From contig CAJUOS010000004.1 in the NCBI GenBank assembly GCA_910588075.1, positions 1-64,000 on the forward strand: a stretch of 64,000 nucleotides of DNA. The letters are read 5' to 3'. The stretch is from an uncultured Erysipelotrichaceae bacterium. Its GTDB lineage: Bacteria > Bacillota_I > Bacilli_A > Erysipelotrichales > Coprobacillaceae. The notes under the pieces were generated by a model. The model had not been told where the DNA came from. It did not search any database and saw only the letters and a program-made list of their open reading frames with translations. Below, piece by piece: positions 16,527-25,673 of the stretch (within the stretch, counting starts at the first letter, position 1; the number at the start of each line of letters is the position of its first letter). The translations under genes were made by a program, and so were the position numbers.

Positions 16527-17093
16527 ATGGATGTTTTTTTAAGAGAAATTAATTATCAAATATTTAAAAGATATGTTTATTATTGTTTACCAAAATCAAA
16601 AATAAAGAATAATCAATTTGGTACAATTCTTATTCACAACCAATTACATTGTCAAATATTTTTTACAAATCAATTCGTTATAGAATTAAGTATAGAAAAA
16701 AATAATAAACCATTTTATTACTTACATTTTGAATTTATTGATTTTTCAAATGCAATTCAACTTTTTCATGATTTTATGGAATACCTTATTCCTCATGATC
16801 CTATTAAAGTTCTTATATGTTGTAGTTCTGCATTAACATCTTCTTATCTAGTAGAAGAACTGAAAAAATATATTCAAAAAAATCATGAAAATATTAATAT
16901 TACAGCATCCAGTTTTCATCACATTCATGAAAAAGGCAAAGATAGTGATCTTATTTTACTTGCTCCTCAAGTAGGATATCTTGCTAAAAAATATGCTCGT
17001 TCTTTTAATATTCAAGTTATACCAACAAATATATATGCAACATATAATTATTCAAAAATAGTAGAAATGATTAAAAATGCTATCAAAAGATGA
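16527..17093 (+). CDS. EIIB-like protein with an unknown N-terminal domain
   Basis: 188 residues from ATG 16527 (AAGGA 9 nt upstream; an in-frame ATG at 16518 abuts the ribosome site). Residues 1-90 form a domain I do not recognise, with FYYLHFEF near 63-70. Residues about 92-188 resemble a lactose-family EIIB: IKVLICCSSALTSSYLVEEL holds the phosphocysteine-type loop (Cys99), DLILLAPQVGYLAKKYA matches the LLGPQ region, and it ends like an EIIB helix. The same two domains open the protein at 34796-36202. Since the cysteine is kept, phosphorylation by a PTS is possible; a sensor role is inferred. Confidence 0.6.
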   Translation: MDVFLREINYQIFKRYVYYCLPKSKIKNNQFGTILIHNQLHCQIFFTNQFVIELSIEKNNKPFYYLHFEFIDFSNAIQLFHDFMEYLIPHDPIKVLICCSSALTSSYLVEELKKYIQKNHENINITASSFHHIHEKGKDSDLILLAPQVGYLAKKYARSFNIQVIPTNIYATYNYSKIVEMIKNAIKR

Positions 17094-17152
17094 AAAAAAT
17101 ATCATTTTCTACTTTTTTTGTTATAATACAATTATAGAATGGAGGTTTTTCT

Positions 17153-18007
17153 ATGATTAATATTTTTACTCAAATAAAATCCAATAATGATCTATCACAT
17201 AATGAACAGATTATTGCTCATTATATTTTAGAGCATCCTCATCAAGTCCTTGAAATGAATACAAAACAGTTAAAAGAAGCTTGTTTTGTTTCTACTGCCA
17301 CTATTTATAGATTATGTGAAAAATTAGGTTTATCTGGCTTTTCTGAATTGAAAGTACGTATTTCTAGTTCTTTAAATGAATATATGCGTGATGATGATCA
17401 TTTTGATTATGATTTCCCTGTTCAAAAATATCAAACTCACTTTGAAATTCTTAATAAAATTAAAGAAGATTATGAAAATACACTTGCTTCTACATTCAAT
17501 CTTTTTAGTTTAGAAAATTTAAGATATGCAGTTCAAGCTTTAAAAAAAGCTAAGGTTATTGATATTTATGCTTCTTCAGGAAATATCTATCTTGCACAAA
17601 ATTTTCAATTTCAAATGCAAGAAATTGGTGTTTTTGTGAATGCACCAATTGAAGAATACCATCAAAGACTATTAGCTTCACAAAGTGATGAAACACATCT
17701 TGCCATTATTATTTCATTTGGTGGGCGAGGGATTTTATCTAATATTATTCCTCAAATATTGCAAGATAGAAAAACACCTATATTACTTATTTCTTCTTAT
17801 CAATATACACCTCAATATATGGTTGATTATCACTTATATATTTGTTCTTTAGAGAATCATTATAAAAAAATTTCATCATTTTCAACACGTTTATCTGTTC
17901 TTTATATATTAGATGTTTTATATACATGTTATTTCACTTTAGATTATGAAGCAAATATTCAAAAGAAATTAAGTTATTACGAAGTCATTGCTAAAAATAA
18001 TCCATGA
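17153..18007 (+). CDS. MurR/RpiR-family transcriptional regulator
   Basis: 284 residues. N-terminal HTH (about 1-77) with the family motif STATIYRLCEKLGLSGFSELK, then a SIS sugar-phosphate-binding domain (about 125-260) with VIDIYASSGNIYLAQNFQ and AIIISFGGRGIL. Such proteins sense phosphosugars and control their catabolic genes. It sits 59 nt after the EIIB-like gene and before a HAD phosphatase, so it probably controls this small cluster. A hairpin terminator (18004-18070) follows. The ligand is not predictable. Confidence 0.92.
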   Translation: MINIFTQIKSNNDLSHNEQIIAHYILEHPHQVLEMNTKQLKEACFVSTATIYRLCEKLGLSGFSELKVRISSSLNEYMRDDDHFDYDFPVQKYQTHFEILNKIKEDYENTLASTFNLFSLENLRYAVQALKKAKVIDIYASSGNIYLAQNFQFQMQEIGVFVNAPIEEYHQRLLASQSDETHLAIIISFGGRGILSNIIPQILQDRKTPILLISSYQYTPQYMVDYHLYICSLENHYKKISSFSTRLSVLYILDVLYTCYFTLDYEANIQKKLSYYEVIAKNNP

Positions 18008-18070
18008 GAAAATATTTCTATTTTTTATTATCAAGAATGGGAATATTTATAAATATTTCTCATTTTTTTA
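18004..18070 (+). terminator. Terminator of the RpiR gene
   Basis: Arms ATGAGAAAATATTT (18004-18017) and AAATATTTCTCAT (18051-18063), pairing with one bulge, followed by TTTTTTT. The loop is long (33 nt). Confidence 0.6.
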
Positions 18071-18126
18071 GACTGTTATTGTTTTTATATTGATCTTTTT
18101 TATAATAAAGTCAAGGAGGAAAGATA

Positions 18127-18948
18127 ATGAATATTAAAGCAATTATGTGTGATGTAGATGGAACATTACTCACAAATCAAGGTGTTGTTTCACCTAAAAC
18201 AATTGAAGCTATCAAAAAAGCAAGAAATCGTGGAATCCTTTTTGGATTATCTACTGGAAGAGATGTGAACAGTGTCAAAACACTTTTCAATGAATGGGGT
18301 ATTGAAGGATTAGTTGATTCAATAGTTGGTACTGGTGGAGCAGAAATATGTGATTTTATACTCAATGTAGAAAAACAAAGTTATCCATTAGATGGACATT
18401 TAATTAAAGAAATTATAGAACATTTTGAAGATATGGATGTTAACTTTGCAATTCCTTGGGAAGGAATTCTATTCTCTCCAAAAGATGATAAGCATATTCA
18501 AGAATTAGCTAAAGCTGATAAAGTTCCTTATCAGGTTGTTGATTTTGATGAGTTTTTAAAAGAGCCTAGACCTAAACTTGTTATTTTATGTCAAGCTGAA
18601 ACAATGAAAGATGTTGTAGAAAGAAGTAAAACTTTTAAAAATGATCAATATAAATCAGCTTCTTTAATTACAGCAAGTACTCTTTTTGAATATATGGATC
18701 CAAGAGTATCTAAAACTTTAGGATTAAAACAAGTGATGGAAATGCACAATATTGATATGAAAGAACTTTGTACATTTGGTGATGCTGATAATGATTATGA
18801 TATGACTCTAAATGCAGGTGTAGGAGTTGTTATGGCAAATGGTAGTGAAAAAACAAAAAGTGTTGCTGATTATATTACAGATGATAATAATCATGATGGT
18901 ATTGCTCACTTTATTTATAAATATATTTTAGAAGAAGAGGATCAATAA
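18127..18948 (+). CDS. Cof-type HAD-IIB phosphatase
   Basis: 273-residue cytoplasmic hydrolase of small phosphorylated metabolites. HAD motif I is DVDGTLLTNQG (residues 9-19), motif II lies in GLSTGRD, motif III is the lysine of SKTLGLKQ and motif IV is FGDADNDYDM. The cap is of the Cof (C2B) type. AAGGAGG precedes the ATG. It follows the RpiR gene in the same direction but after a terminator, so it may have its own promoter. A sugar-phosphate substrate would fit the context but is not proven. Confidence 0.93.
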   Translation: MNIKAIMCDVDGTLLTNQGVVSPKTIEAIKKARNRGILFGLSTGRDVNSVKTLFNEWGIEGLVDSIVGTGGAEICDFILNVEKQSYPLDGHLIKEIIEHFEDMDVNFAIPWEGILFSPKDDKHIQELAKADKVPYQVVDFDEFLKEPRPKLVILCQAETMKDVVERSKTFKNDQYKSASLITASTLFEYMDPRVSKTLGLKQVMEMHNIDMKELCTFGDADNDYDMTLNAGVGVVMANGSEKTKSVADYITDDNNHDGIAHFIYKYILEEEDQ

Positions 18949-18973
18949 GAATATTTTTATTCTCTTCATAAAA

Positions 18974-18999
18974 AAATAGGGATAATACTTTCCCTATTT
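18974..18999. terminator. Bidirectional terminator between the HAD and PAP2 genes
   Basis: Perfect stem AAATAGGGA (18974-18982) / TCCCTATTT (18991-18999) flanked by A and T runs, between converging genes. Confidence 0.88.
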
Positions 19000-19001
19000 T
19001 T

Positions 19002-19529
19002 TTATACTTTATTATCTATAAAATGATATCTTTCAAACATATAAACAACAAAATATGCAATACATGTTCCAGAAATAATCCCCACCAAAACATCAGTTGG
19101 ATAATGAACTCCCACATATAATCGTGAAAAAGCAATGAGACTAGCAAGAATAATAGCTATCATTCCATACTTTTTATCAACCATTTTATAAATAACAACA
19201 GCTCCAGCAAAAGAAGAAGCAGAATGTCCTGATGGAAAAGAAAAATCTGATTGTGCTTCAATTAATCTTGTTAAACCTTCAATAGTCTCATAAGGTCTTA
19301 TTCTTAAAAAACTATTTTTTAAAATTCCATTATTAATAAGCAGTGATAAAAGTAATGCACATATCATCATATATGCTATTTTTCTTGTTTTATTAAACAA
19401 TAAAAATATCACTGTTAATATAATCCAAATCATTCCAAAATCACCTAAATGTGTTATAAAAACCATAATAGGAGTGAAGATATCATTTCTTATAAATTCT
19501 TGTATAAATAATAGTATTGAAGCTTCCAT
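19002..19529 (-). CDS. PAP2-family membrane phosphatase
   Basis: 175 residues from ATG 19529 (GGAG 10 nt upstream). Five or six membrane segments and the three-part acid-phosphatase signature: KNSFLRIRP (KX6RP-like), PSGHSASS and SRLYVGVHYPTDVLVG. Family members dephosphorylate undecaprenyl pyrophosphate or phosphatidic acid or phosphatidylglycerol phosphate outside the membrane. The substrate cannot be told from sequence. It is a single gene. Confidence 0.92.
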   Translation of the reverse strand: MEASILLFIQEFIRNDIFTPIMVFITHLGDFGMIWIILTVIFLLFNKTRKIAYMMICALLLSLLINNGILKNSFLRIRPYETIEGLTRLIEAQSDFSFPSGHSASSFAGAVVIYKMVDKKYGMIAIILASLIAFSRLYVGVHYPTDVLVGIISGTCIAYFVVYMFERYHFIDNKV

Positions 19530-19597
19530 TATCACTATTCTCCTTTAATTAATGATACTTTTAAAAATTTTAACATATATTTTTATAAAAACCAAAA

Positions 19598-19623
19598 AAA
19601 ACTGAATTTTCACTCAGTTTTTC
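19598..19623 (-). terminator. Terminator of the FMN-binding protein gene
   Basis: Perfect 8-bp stem AAAACTGA (19598-19605) / TCAGTTTT (19614-19621), followed on the minus strand by a T run. Confidence 0.75.
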
Positions 19624-20207
19624 TTTCTTCTTGCTTGTATAATATCTTTGATATCAAATGGAGTATGATCTTCTGGCACAGAATAAACATCTATAAAAGG
19701 TACATCCTCTACTGCTCTTATTGGAAACTCTGATTTAGCTGTAACATCTTTCATATCACAAATAATTTCTCCAATATACATAGCAGGTTTTACTTTTCTA
19801 CTTTCTAAAGGAACAATTTCTCTATGATTGCATGTATAAAGCAAATTATATCCTTTTTCAAATGTTGCATAGTCATCTTTAATATCAACAATTCTTATTC
19901 TTCCTTTTGCTATGACAGAACGATAATCATGCCTATGCCCTTTATATGGTCTATCTGGAAAATCATTAAACATACTAAACTCTAAACATACTTTTGAATT
20001 TCTTTTCATTAAATCAACTTTATGTCCTTTTTTCATAAAATGGACATATACATAAAGTTTATCATCGTTAATTTCAAAACCAAAATTAACTGGAACAACA
20101 TATGGATAACCATCTTCATCATTTAATCCCATATGTACATGATGGAATTGTTGAAGCATTGCTTCAATGAATAGTGGATCTACAACTTCTCTTTCAAAAT
20201 GTATCAT
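19614..20207 (-). CDS. Pyridoxamine 5'-phosphate oxidase-like FMN-binding protein (NimA type)
   Basis: 197 residues. The split-barrel pattern VHMGLNDEDGYPYVVPVNFGFEINDDKLYVYVHFMKKGHKVDLMK matches the NimA/flavin reductase-like branch, which includes 5-nitroimidazole reductases, and KGRIRIV with DDYATFEKGYNLL is the second conserved part. The reaction is unknown for most members. It is separated by 19 nt from the asparaginase-like gene upstream and may share its transcript. Confidence 0.8.
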   Translation of the reverse strand: MIHFEREVVDPLFIEAMLQQFHHVHMGLNDEDGYPYVVPVNFGFEINDDKLYVYVHFMKKGHKVDLMKRNSKVCLEFSMFNDFPDRPYKGHRHDYRSVIAKGRIRIVDIKDDYATFEKGYNLLYTCNHREIVPLESRKVKPAMYIGEIICDMKDVTAKSEFPIRAVEDVPFIDVYSVPEDHTPFDIKDIIQARRKKN

Positions 20208-20226
20208 TTTTTATTATCCTTTCTTT

Positions 20227-21183
20227 TTATTTTTTTATAATTGGTTTCATTCTTTCTTGCATATATTCATTTAACCATTCTTCACTTGCTTTTTCATGAA
20301 TACATTGTCCATTTATATTTTTAGTTAAATAAACAATAGGTTCTTGTGTATCTGTTGCTACAACAAAAGAAAAACCACTTATATTTGTTGCTGCACCCCA
20401 TTCACCCTTATTATTCATTGCAACAACAGAAATATCTCCTGCCTCTCCTCTTCTTTCTTTTAATTCTTTATCTAATTGATTCACAGCAATTTCACATGCT
20501 TGTTGGGGATTTTTTCCTTCTTTCATCAATCTCACTATTTCATAAGAAATACATCCCTTCATTAAATCTTCACCTAATCCTGTAGCAGTTGCTCCTCCAA
20601 CCTTAGAATCTACATAAAAACCTGAACCAGAAATTGGTGAATCACCAATTCTTCCTTGCTTCTTCATAAACAATCCACTTGTTGATGTGGCAGCAGTCAT
20701 TTTTCCATCATTATCAAGACACACCATTCCAACTGTATCATGTCCATCATAAGGTTTTATTTGTTGTTGAAGTATTTCTTGTTGACGATTGTGATAATGG
20801 ATTTTAGCTCTATCAGTTAACATATTTTTACTTTCAAATCCTTCATCATATGCGAACTTTTCTGCTCCATACCCTACTAACATATTATTAACTTTTTCTT
20901 TTGATAATCGTTTTGCAATAGATATAGGATTAGCAAAATCTTTAATTGCCCCAATAGCACCAATATCTAATGTATCACCATCCATATATGCAGCATCTAA
21001 TTCAACTTCCATTGCTTCATTAGGAAGTCCTCCATATCCAACTGATTTATAATAAGGAAAATCCTCAACATTTCTTATTGCAGTTTCAATAGCTTGAGAA
21101 GCCTTTCCATCTTGAATTAAAATTTTTTCAGCCTCTTCAATACCTTCTAATGCCATACGCCAAGTAGCAATAATGCCCCACAT
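20227..21183 (-). CDS. N4-(beta-N-acetylglucosaminyl)-L-asparaginase-like Ntn hydrolase
   Basis: 318-residue type-2 asparaginase/glycosylasparaginase family protein. The autocleavage site is HDTVGMVCLDNDGKMTAATST, with Thr of DTVG as the new N-terminal nucleophile of the beta chain. GRIGDSPISGSGFY and ATGLGEDLMKGCISYE are further family motifs. Such enzymes split the GlcNAc-Asn bond of glycoasparagine, which suits a gut bacterium; isoaspartyl peptidase activity is the alternative. No signal peptide is seen, so it acts inside the cell. Confidence 0.85.
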   Translation of the reverse strand: MWGIIATWRMALEGIEEAEKILIQDGKASQAIETAIRNVEDFPYYKSVGYGGLPNEAMEVELDAAYMDGDTLDIGAIGAIKDFANPISIAKRLSKEKVNNMLVGYGAEKFAYDEGFESKNMLTDRAKIHYHNRQQEILQQQIKPYDGHDTVGMVCLDNDGKMTAATSTSGLFMKKQGRIGDSPISGSGFYVDSKVGGATATGLGEDLMKGCISYEIVRLMKEGKNPQQACEIAVNQLDKELKERRGEAGDISVVAMNNKGEWGAATNISGFSFVVATDTQEPIVYLTKNINGQCIHEKASEEWLNEYMQERMKPIIKK

Positions 21184-21235
21184 AACATCTCCTCCTTTTA
21201 TGATAAAACTATTATAACATGACTTTATTCTTCAC

Positions 21236-21802
21236 TCAAAGTAAGATATATACCATTTCATAAAACATATTAAACAATCCTGCTAATATCATAACAAAAA
21301 TTGGATTCATTTTCTTTTTTAAAAGCAAATATAAACAAACACAAAATATAGCAATCATTTGAAATTTTAATGTATCAAATGAAATATTATTTTCTTGAAA
21401 AAAGGCTGAAATTATAATAGATAATCCTGCAACAGCGATTAATGAAACAACAGCTGGTCGTAAAGTTTCTAAAATATTCTGTATAGTTTTTAAATGTTTA
21501 TACTTAATATAAACATAAGCTAATATTGTAACAAGAATACATGAAGGTAATATACAACCTAGTGTTGCTACAACTGCTCCTGGTACATCTGCAACTTTCA
21601 TACCAACAAAAGTAGCAGAATTAATAGCAATTGGTCCTGGAGTCATTTGAGAAATTGTTATTAAATCAGTAAACTCTGTCATACTCAACCAATGATAAGT
21701 ATCAACAACTTGATTTTGAATAAGTGGCATAGCAGCATACCCTCCACCAAAACTAAAAAGTCCTATCTGTAAAAAACTCAAAAAAAGTTGAATATATATC
21801 AT
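21236..21802 (-). CDS. Chromate transporter family protein, half-size (second gene)
   Basis: 188 residues from ATG 21802, which overlaps the end of the upstream paralogue as ATGA. The CHR domain motifs FSFGGGYAAMPLIQ and ISQMTPGPIAINSATFVG are present, with six hydrophobic segments. Firmicutes often encode the transporter as two short halves that act as a heterodimer. The ion carried here is not known; chromate efflux is the name-giving activity of the family. Confidence 0.9.
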   Translation of the reverse strand: MIYIQLFLSFLQIGLFSFGGGYAAMPLIQNQVVDTYHWLSMTEFTDLITISQMTPGPIAINSATFVGMKVADVPGAVVATLGCILPSCILVTILAYVYIKYKHLKTIQNILETLRPAVVSLIAVAGLSIIISAFFQENNISFDTLKFQMIAIFCVCLYLLLKKKMNPIFVMILAGLFNMFYEMVYILL

Positions 21803-22356
21803 GCTATTCTCCTTTTCATATATATTGATTGAATCAAACCAATACATATACAAATTATTATAATAATAACAACATTTATTTTAAAAATATAATTAGCTAT
21901 AAAAGAACAAATCATAATAATGATACATAAAGAATTTTTTTGTTTTAATAAACCTGATGCCATTTCATAAACCACACCAATAATAACGGCACTCACTCCT
22001 GCTTGCATACCTTCTAACATAAAACGAATATATAAATTCTCCTTAAAAAGCTGGTAAAAAAATGAAACAAAAGAGATAATAAAAAATGGTGGAAGAATAG
22101 TTGCAATAACACTAACAATAATTCCTAATACACCACATAATTTATATCCTAAAACAATAGCTCCATTCACAGCAATTGGTCCTGGTGCTGATTGAGCAAT
22201 CGCAACTAAATCTAATATTTCTTTTTCCTCAATCCAATGATATTCATCTACAAACTTCTTTTTCATAAGGGAAATAATGACATATCCTCCACCAAAAGTA
22301 AAAGCACTTAAATATAAAGTTGATATAAAAAGTTTAAATAAAATATCTTTCTTCAT
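21799..22356 (-). CDS. Chromate transporter family protein, half-size (first gene)
   Basis: 185 residues, partner of the next gene. CHR motifs AFTFGGGYVIISLMKK and AIAQSAPGPIAVNGAIVLGYK, with about six membrane segments. The two halves differ clearly in sequence, as in other tandem short CHR pairs. Coupled translation (4-nt overlap) supports an equimolar complex. Confidence 0.9.
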   Translation of the reverse strand: MKKDILFKLFISTLYLSAFTFGGGYVIISLMKKKFVDEYHWIEEKEILDLVAIAQSAPGPIAVNGAIVLGYKLCGVLGIIVSVIATILPPFFIISFVSFFYQLFKENLYIRFMLEGMQAGVSAVIIGVVYEMASGLLKQKNSLCIIIMICSFIANYIFKINVVIIIIICICIGLIQSIYMKRRIA

Positions 22357-22397
22357 AATATATTCTTACCTTCTTTCTCATTATATCATTAATTAAA

Positions 22398-22422
22398 AAC
22401 ATATTCCTATTATGAATATGTT
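22398..22422 (-). terminator. Terminator of the DUF5662 gene
   Basis: Perfect stem AACATATTC (22398-22406) / GAATATGTT (22414-22422), with TTTTAATT on the minus strand. Confidence 0.8.
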
Positions 22423-22945
22423 ATCTTTTCTTATCAATATTTTGTTTAATATACTGAATTGTTGCATCTAAACCATGTTGGTCTAAATATTGAAGTAATT
22501 GTTCAAGTAATAATCGTGTATCTGGATGCATAATATAAGAATGCTTTCCTCCTTCATAGTATGCCAAAGGAGAATGATCAGTATATTTTTTCCCTTGATA
22601 GACTTGACTTGCTGCAACACGATCACAAAACATTTCTAAAATATAACGATTAGGCATCCTACCAGGTTTTAATCCTGAACGTGTATAATCAACCCAATAT
22701 TCCCAATGATGTCTATTTCTGCCTTTATGATGTAACCATGCTGTTGAATAACCTTTTTCATCTCTTTCAGCTGAGTTAGGAGATTTATCTCCTTGATAAT
22801 AATGAACACCTGTCATAAACTCACAAGGAGCATATTTTGATAAATCATGTAATATTCCTTGTTTATATAATCCTATACGAAAACATAGTTTTCCTACAAA
22901 AATTTTATGCTTTGTTATTGTTTTAAAATGTTGAAATGCTTTCAT
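22421..22945 (-). CDS. DUF5662 family protein
   Basis: 174 residues from ATG 22945. The His-rich sequence (KHKIFVGKLCFRIGLYKQGILHDLSKYAP, HHKGRNRHHWEYW) recalls metal-dependent HD-like hydrolases and matches the Firmicute family DUF5662, common in gut clostridia. HDLSKY could supply metal ligands. No function has been assigned. It is transcribed alone and ends in a strong terminator. Confidence 0.75.
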   Translation of the reverse strand: MKAFQHFKTITKHKIFVGKLCFRIGLYKQGILHDLSKYAPCEFMTGVHYYQGDKSPNSAERDEKGYSTAWLHHKGRNRHHWEYWVDYTRSGLKPGRMPNRYILEMFCDRVAASQVYQGKKYTDHSPLAYYEGGKHSYIMHPDTRLLLEQLLQYLDQHGLDATIQYIKQNIDKKR

Positions 22946-23049
22946 ACCTATCACCATAAATAGTATACTCTTTTTTTATTCTTGAGTAAATCTCTTTTCT
23001 TTTTTTATAGAAATGTTATAATAGTAAAGAATATTATGGAGGTGATATT

Positions 23050-23424
23050 ATGTTACCATTTAAAATTGATGTTCAAACAAATATCCAAGATGGAGATTTA
23101 ACAATTGAAACATGCTCTCAAATTATTGAGATATTACAAAATTCATATAAAACAATAAGAAGAGAGATGTATAATCATTTCTTAGGTATGAAGCATTTAA
23201 AAAAAGAGCTTATTTTTGTTGCTGTACTTGCCATCATATATATGATAACAGAAGATATGCTTTTTGTTTATTTTATGCCTATCTCAGTTCTTCTTGCAAT
23301 GATTAGTGCTATTGCTAGTGCTGAATACTTAACATCACAAACTAAAAAACAAATTATGAATCAAATACAACATTTTAGAGAAATGAAAGAAAGATTAATA
23401 AGAGACCAAAAAATCAAGGTTTAA
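23050..23424 (+). CDS. Unknown small membrane protein
   Basis: 124 residues, preceded by GGAGGTGAT. An amphipathic N-terminal part is followed by two adjacent membrane segments (about residues 58-75 and 78-95, LIFVAVLAIIYMI and YFMPISVLLAMISAIAS) and a basic C-terminal helix (about 100-124). I recognise no family. It converges on the sirtuin gene and shares a bidirectional terminator. Confidence 0.55.
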   Translation: MLPFKIDVQTNIQDGDLTIETCSQIIEILQNSYKTIRREMYNHFLGMKHLKKELIFVAVLAIIYMITEDMLFVYFMPISVLLAMISAIASAEYLTSQTKKQIMNQIQHFREMKERLIRDQKIKV

Positions 23425-23435
23425 TACCTTGATTT
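23411..23435. terminator. Bidirectional terminator between the membrane protein and sirtuin genes
   Basis: Perfect 10-bp stem AAATCAAGGT (23411-23420) / ACCTTGATTT (23426-23435). It contains the stop codons of both converging genes. Confidence 0.88.
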
Positions 23436-23980
23436 TTTAATTCTTCTAATACTTTTCTCACATTATGAGCAGCATCTTCTTGTATTTCAATAATTTTTGC
23501 TCCCCTACTTCTAGCAACTTCTCTTAAATCACAAGCTATCGCTGTATGATATGAACATCCAATAACTATAAATATGTCATTAACTTCTAAATCATAAACC
23601 ATTTCATATGCTTTTTGATAATTTGGTGCTGGATCGCCATATAAAACTGGTTTATTATATAATGAATAGGCGATGTCCATTTCATCATCTTCAGGTAAAC
23701 CACCATGAAGCTCCAAAGCATCACTTCCAGCAAGTTTATGTAAACCATCAATATTCATTGTCATAACTGGAATCTGGTATTGTGCTAAAGCATAATGTGC
23801 ATCATTTGGTTTTGCTCCATTCATATTGGCTTTTAACTGCTTAATAACTTTGTTATATTCTTTATGATATTTATTTGCATAACTTCTAAAAAGTTTTTCT
23901 CTTACATCTGGTTTCTCCATAAAAGTAGGAATATTAGATTGTTTTGATATTCCTGCTCCAGTAAACGCAATTATTTTCAT
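23414..23980 (-). CDS. Sir2-family protein (sirtuin) without the zinc ribbon
   Basis: 188 residues from ATG 23980 (GGAG 9 nt upstream). NAD-binding motifs GAGIS and the catalytic stretch TMNIDGLHKLAGSDALELHG (canonical TQN-D-LH and HG) are intact, as is VIGCSYHTA. The four zinc cysteines normally found after the catalytic His are absent and the protein is shorter than normal sirtuins (about 240). It may deacylate proteins or act as an ADP-ribosyltransferase or NAD-cleaving enzyme. No antiphage partner gene is adjacent. Confidence 0.8.
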   Translation of the reverse strand: MKIIAFTGAGISKQSNIPTFMEKPDVREKLFRSYANKYHKEYNKVIKQLKANMNGAKPNDAHYALAQYQIPVMTMNIDGLHKLAGSDALELHGGLPEDDEMDIAYSLYNKPVLYGDPAPNYQKAYEMVYDLEVNDIFIVIGCSYHTAIACDLREVARSRGAKIIEIQEDAAHNVRKVLEELKNQGIKP

Positions 23981-24193
23981 CGTATCACACTCCATTCTTA
24001 GTTCTCATTATATCATAACAACTAAAAAAGCAACAACTTTCAATTGTTACTCATATATTATCTCTATTAAAATTTTCAATGTCTTATTCACTAATTTTAC
24101 TCTTTTATACCAGATAGATAATTTCTTTTCAAAAAATTTTTATAATATATTTTTTATTTCTTAGCTCTATACTAAATTTATCATTAATCAAAA

Positions 24194-25657
24194 TCAATAC
24201 CAATCATGCTTTTCATTTCTATCTAATTCATTAATTTGTTTCATTTCTTGATTAGTAAGTTCAAAGTCAAAAATTGAAATATTCTCTAAAATATGATTTG
24301 GATTACTTGATCCAGGAATAACAATAACACCTTTTTGTAAATTCCATCTTAAAATAATTTGAGCTACTGATTTATTATGCTTTTTCGCTATATTTACTAA
24401 CACCTTATCTGATAACATTTCTTTGGTGTGACCTCTTCCTCCTAATGGATACCATCCTTCCATAACTATCCCTTTTTCATGTATATAGTCTATGACTGCA
24501 TTTTCTTGATAATAAGGATGTATTTCATTTTGAATGACTGCTGGTATTATTGATATCTGTGGCAAAAACTCTTCTAATTCTTCAATATACCAATTTGATA
24601 AACCAATAGAACGTATCTTACCTTTATTTACTGCCTGTTCCATAATTTTATAAGCTTCTACATCATATTCACCTGGATGATGTAGCAACATCAAATCAAT
24701 ATAATCAACATCTAATTTTTCAAGAGCTTCATCTATAGCTTTTGAGGCATTTTTATATTGATCCATATAGAGTTTTGTTGTAATAAAGATATCTTCTCTA
24801 GGAACACCTGATTGTTGAATAGCATTACCAACACTCTCTTCATTATCATATATATAAGCAGTATCAATTAATCTATATCCGCTTTCAAGAGCAAATCGAA
24901 CAGATTTCACACATTCCTCATCTAAAAGACTATAAGTTCCAAGCCCAACAATCGGCATTTGACGACCATTATTAAGCATAACAGTAGGAGCTATTTTGTT
25001 TACACCTTTTTTTAAATCAAATAATGAAATATTTGACTTTTGATTAAACTGTAAACTATCAATCCATTTTGTAATCTCTATTTGAGATTCATCTCCTGAA
25101 AATCTATGACCATTCATCCAAATTACTGATGAATCAGCTAATGAGTAAAGATTTTTATCACTACTTCCAATTCCACTGCTATGTGATGTACAAAAGGGAA
25201 CAATTGTCTTATGAGAAAAATCATAACTTTCTAAAAACGTTGATATAATTTGTGGTGCTTGTCCATGCCAAATTGGATAACCTAGAAATATAACATCATA
25301 CTCTTCAATATTATTAATTCTATTTTTTATTGTTGGTCGACTTTGACTGTTATTTTGTTCAAGACTTGTACGACTTTGATTATTCTCATAATCTAAATCT
25401 TCATTCGTATATGGTTTATCTGGTTCAATTTCATAAATATCGCAATTTATTTGCTTTGATATATTTTTAGCTATTTTTTCTGTTGTATTAGTTGCTGAAA
25501 AATAGACAACTAATTTTTTAATATCTTTATTTTGAGTAATCTTCATTTCATTTTGCTCTCTTATATCTTCATTTTGCTGATTAAAATAGATAAATCCAAA
25601 AAAACAGATTATAAAAATACCTATAACAATATCAAAGATAATTATTTTTCTTTTCAT
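24194..25657 (-). CDS. Membrane-anchored flavodoxin/aldo-keto reductase fusion
   Basis: 487 residues from ATG 25657 (AGGAG 9 nt upstream). One N-terminal membrane segment (about 5-25), then a flavodoxin domain (about 50-200; LVVYFSATNTTEKIAK, FLGYPIWHGQAP), then a full aldo/keto reductase (about 225-487). The reductase tetrad is visible in RLIDTAYIYDNE (Asp, Tyr), FITTKLY (Lys) and LMLLHHPG (His). It is last of a four-gene redox operon. The joining of FMN and NADPH enzymes on one chain is unusual. The anchor has no lipobox, and which side of the membrane the domains face is unclear. Confidence 0.85.
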   Translation of the reverse strand: MKRKIIIFDIVIGIFIICFFGFIYFNQQNEDIREQNEMKITQNKDIKKLVVYFSATNTTEKIAKNISKQINCDIYEIEPDKPYTNEDLDYENNQSRTSLEQNNSQSRPTIKNRINNIEEYDVIFLGYPIWHGQAPQIISTFLESYDFSHKTIVPFCTSHSSGIGSSDKNLYSLADSSVIWMNGHRFSGDESQIEITKWIDSLQFNQKSNISLFDLKKGVNKIAPTVMLNNGRQMPIVGLGTYSLLDEECVKSVRFALESGYRLIDTAYIYDNEESVGNAIQQSGVPREDIFITTKLYMDQYKNASKAIDEALEKLDVDYIDLMLLHHPGEYDVEAYKIMEQAVNKGKIRSIGLSNWYIEELEEFLPQISIIPAVIQNEIHPYYQENAVIDYIHEKGIVMEGWYPLGGRGHTKEMLSDKVLVNIAKKHNKSVAQIILRWNLQKGVIVIPGSSNPNHILENISIFDFELTNQEMKQINELDRNEKHDWY

Positions 25658-25673
25658 CAACAATGTCTCCTAG

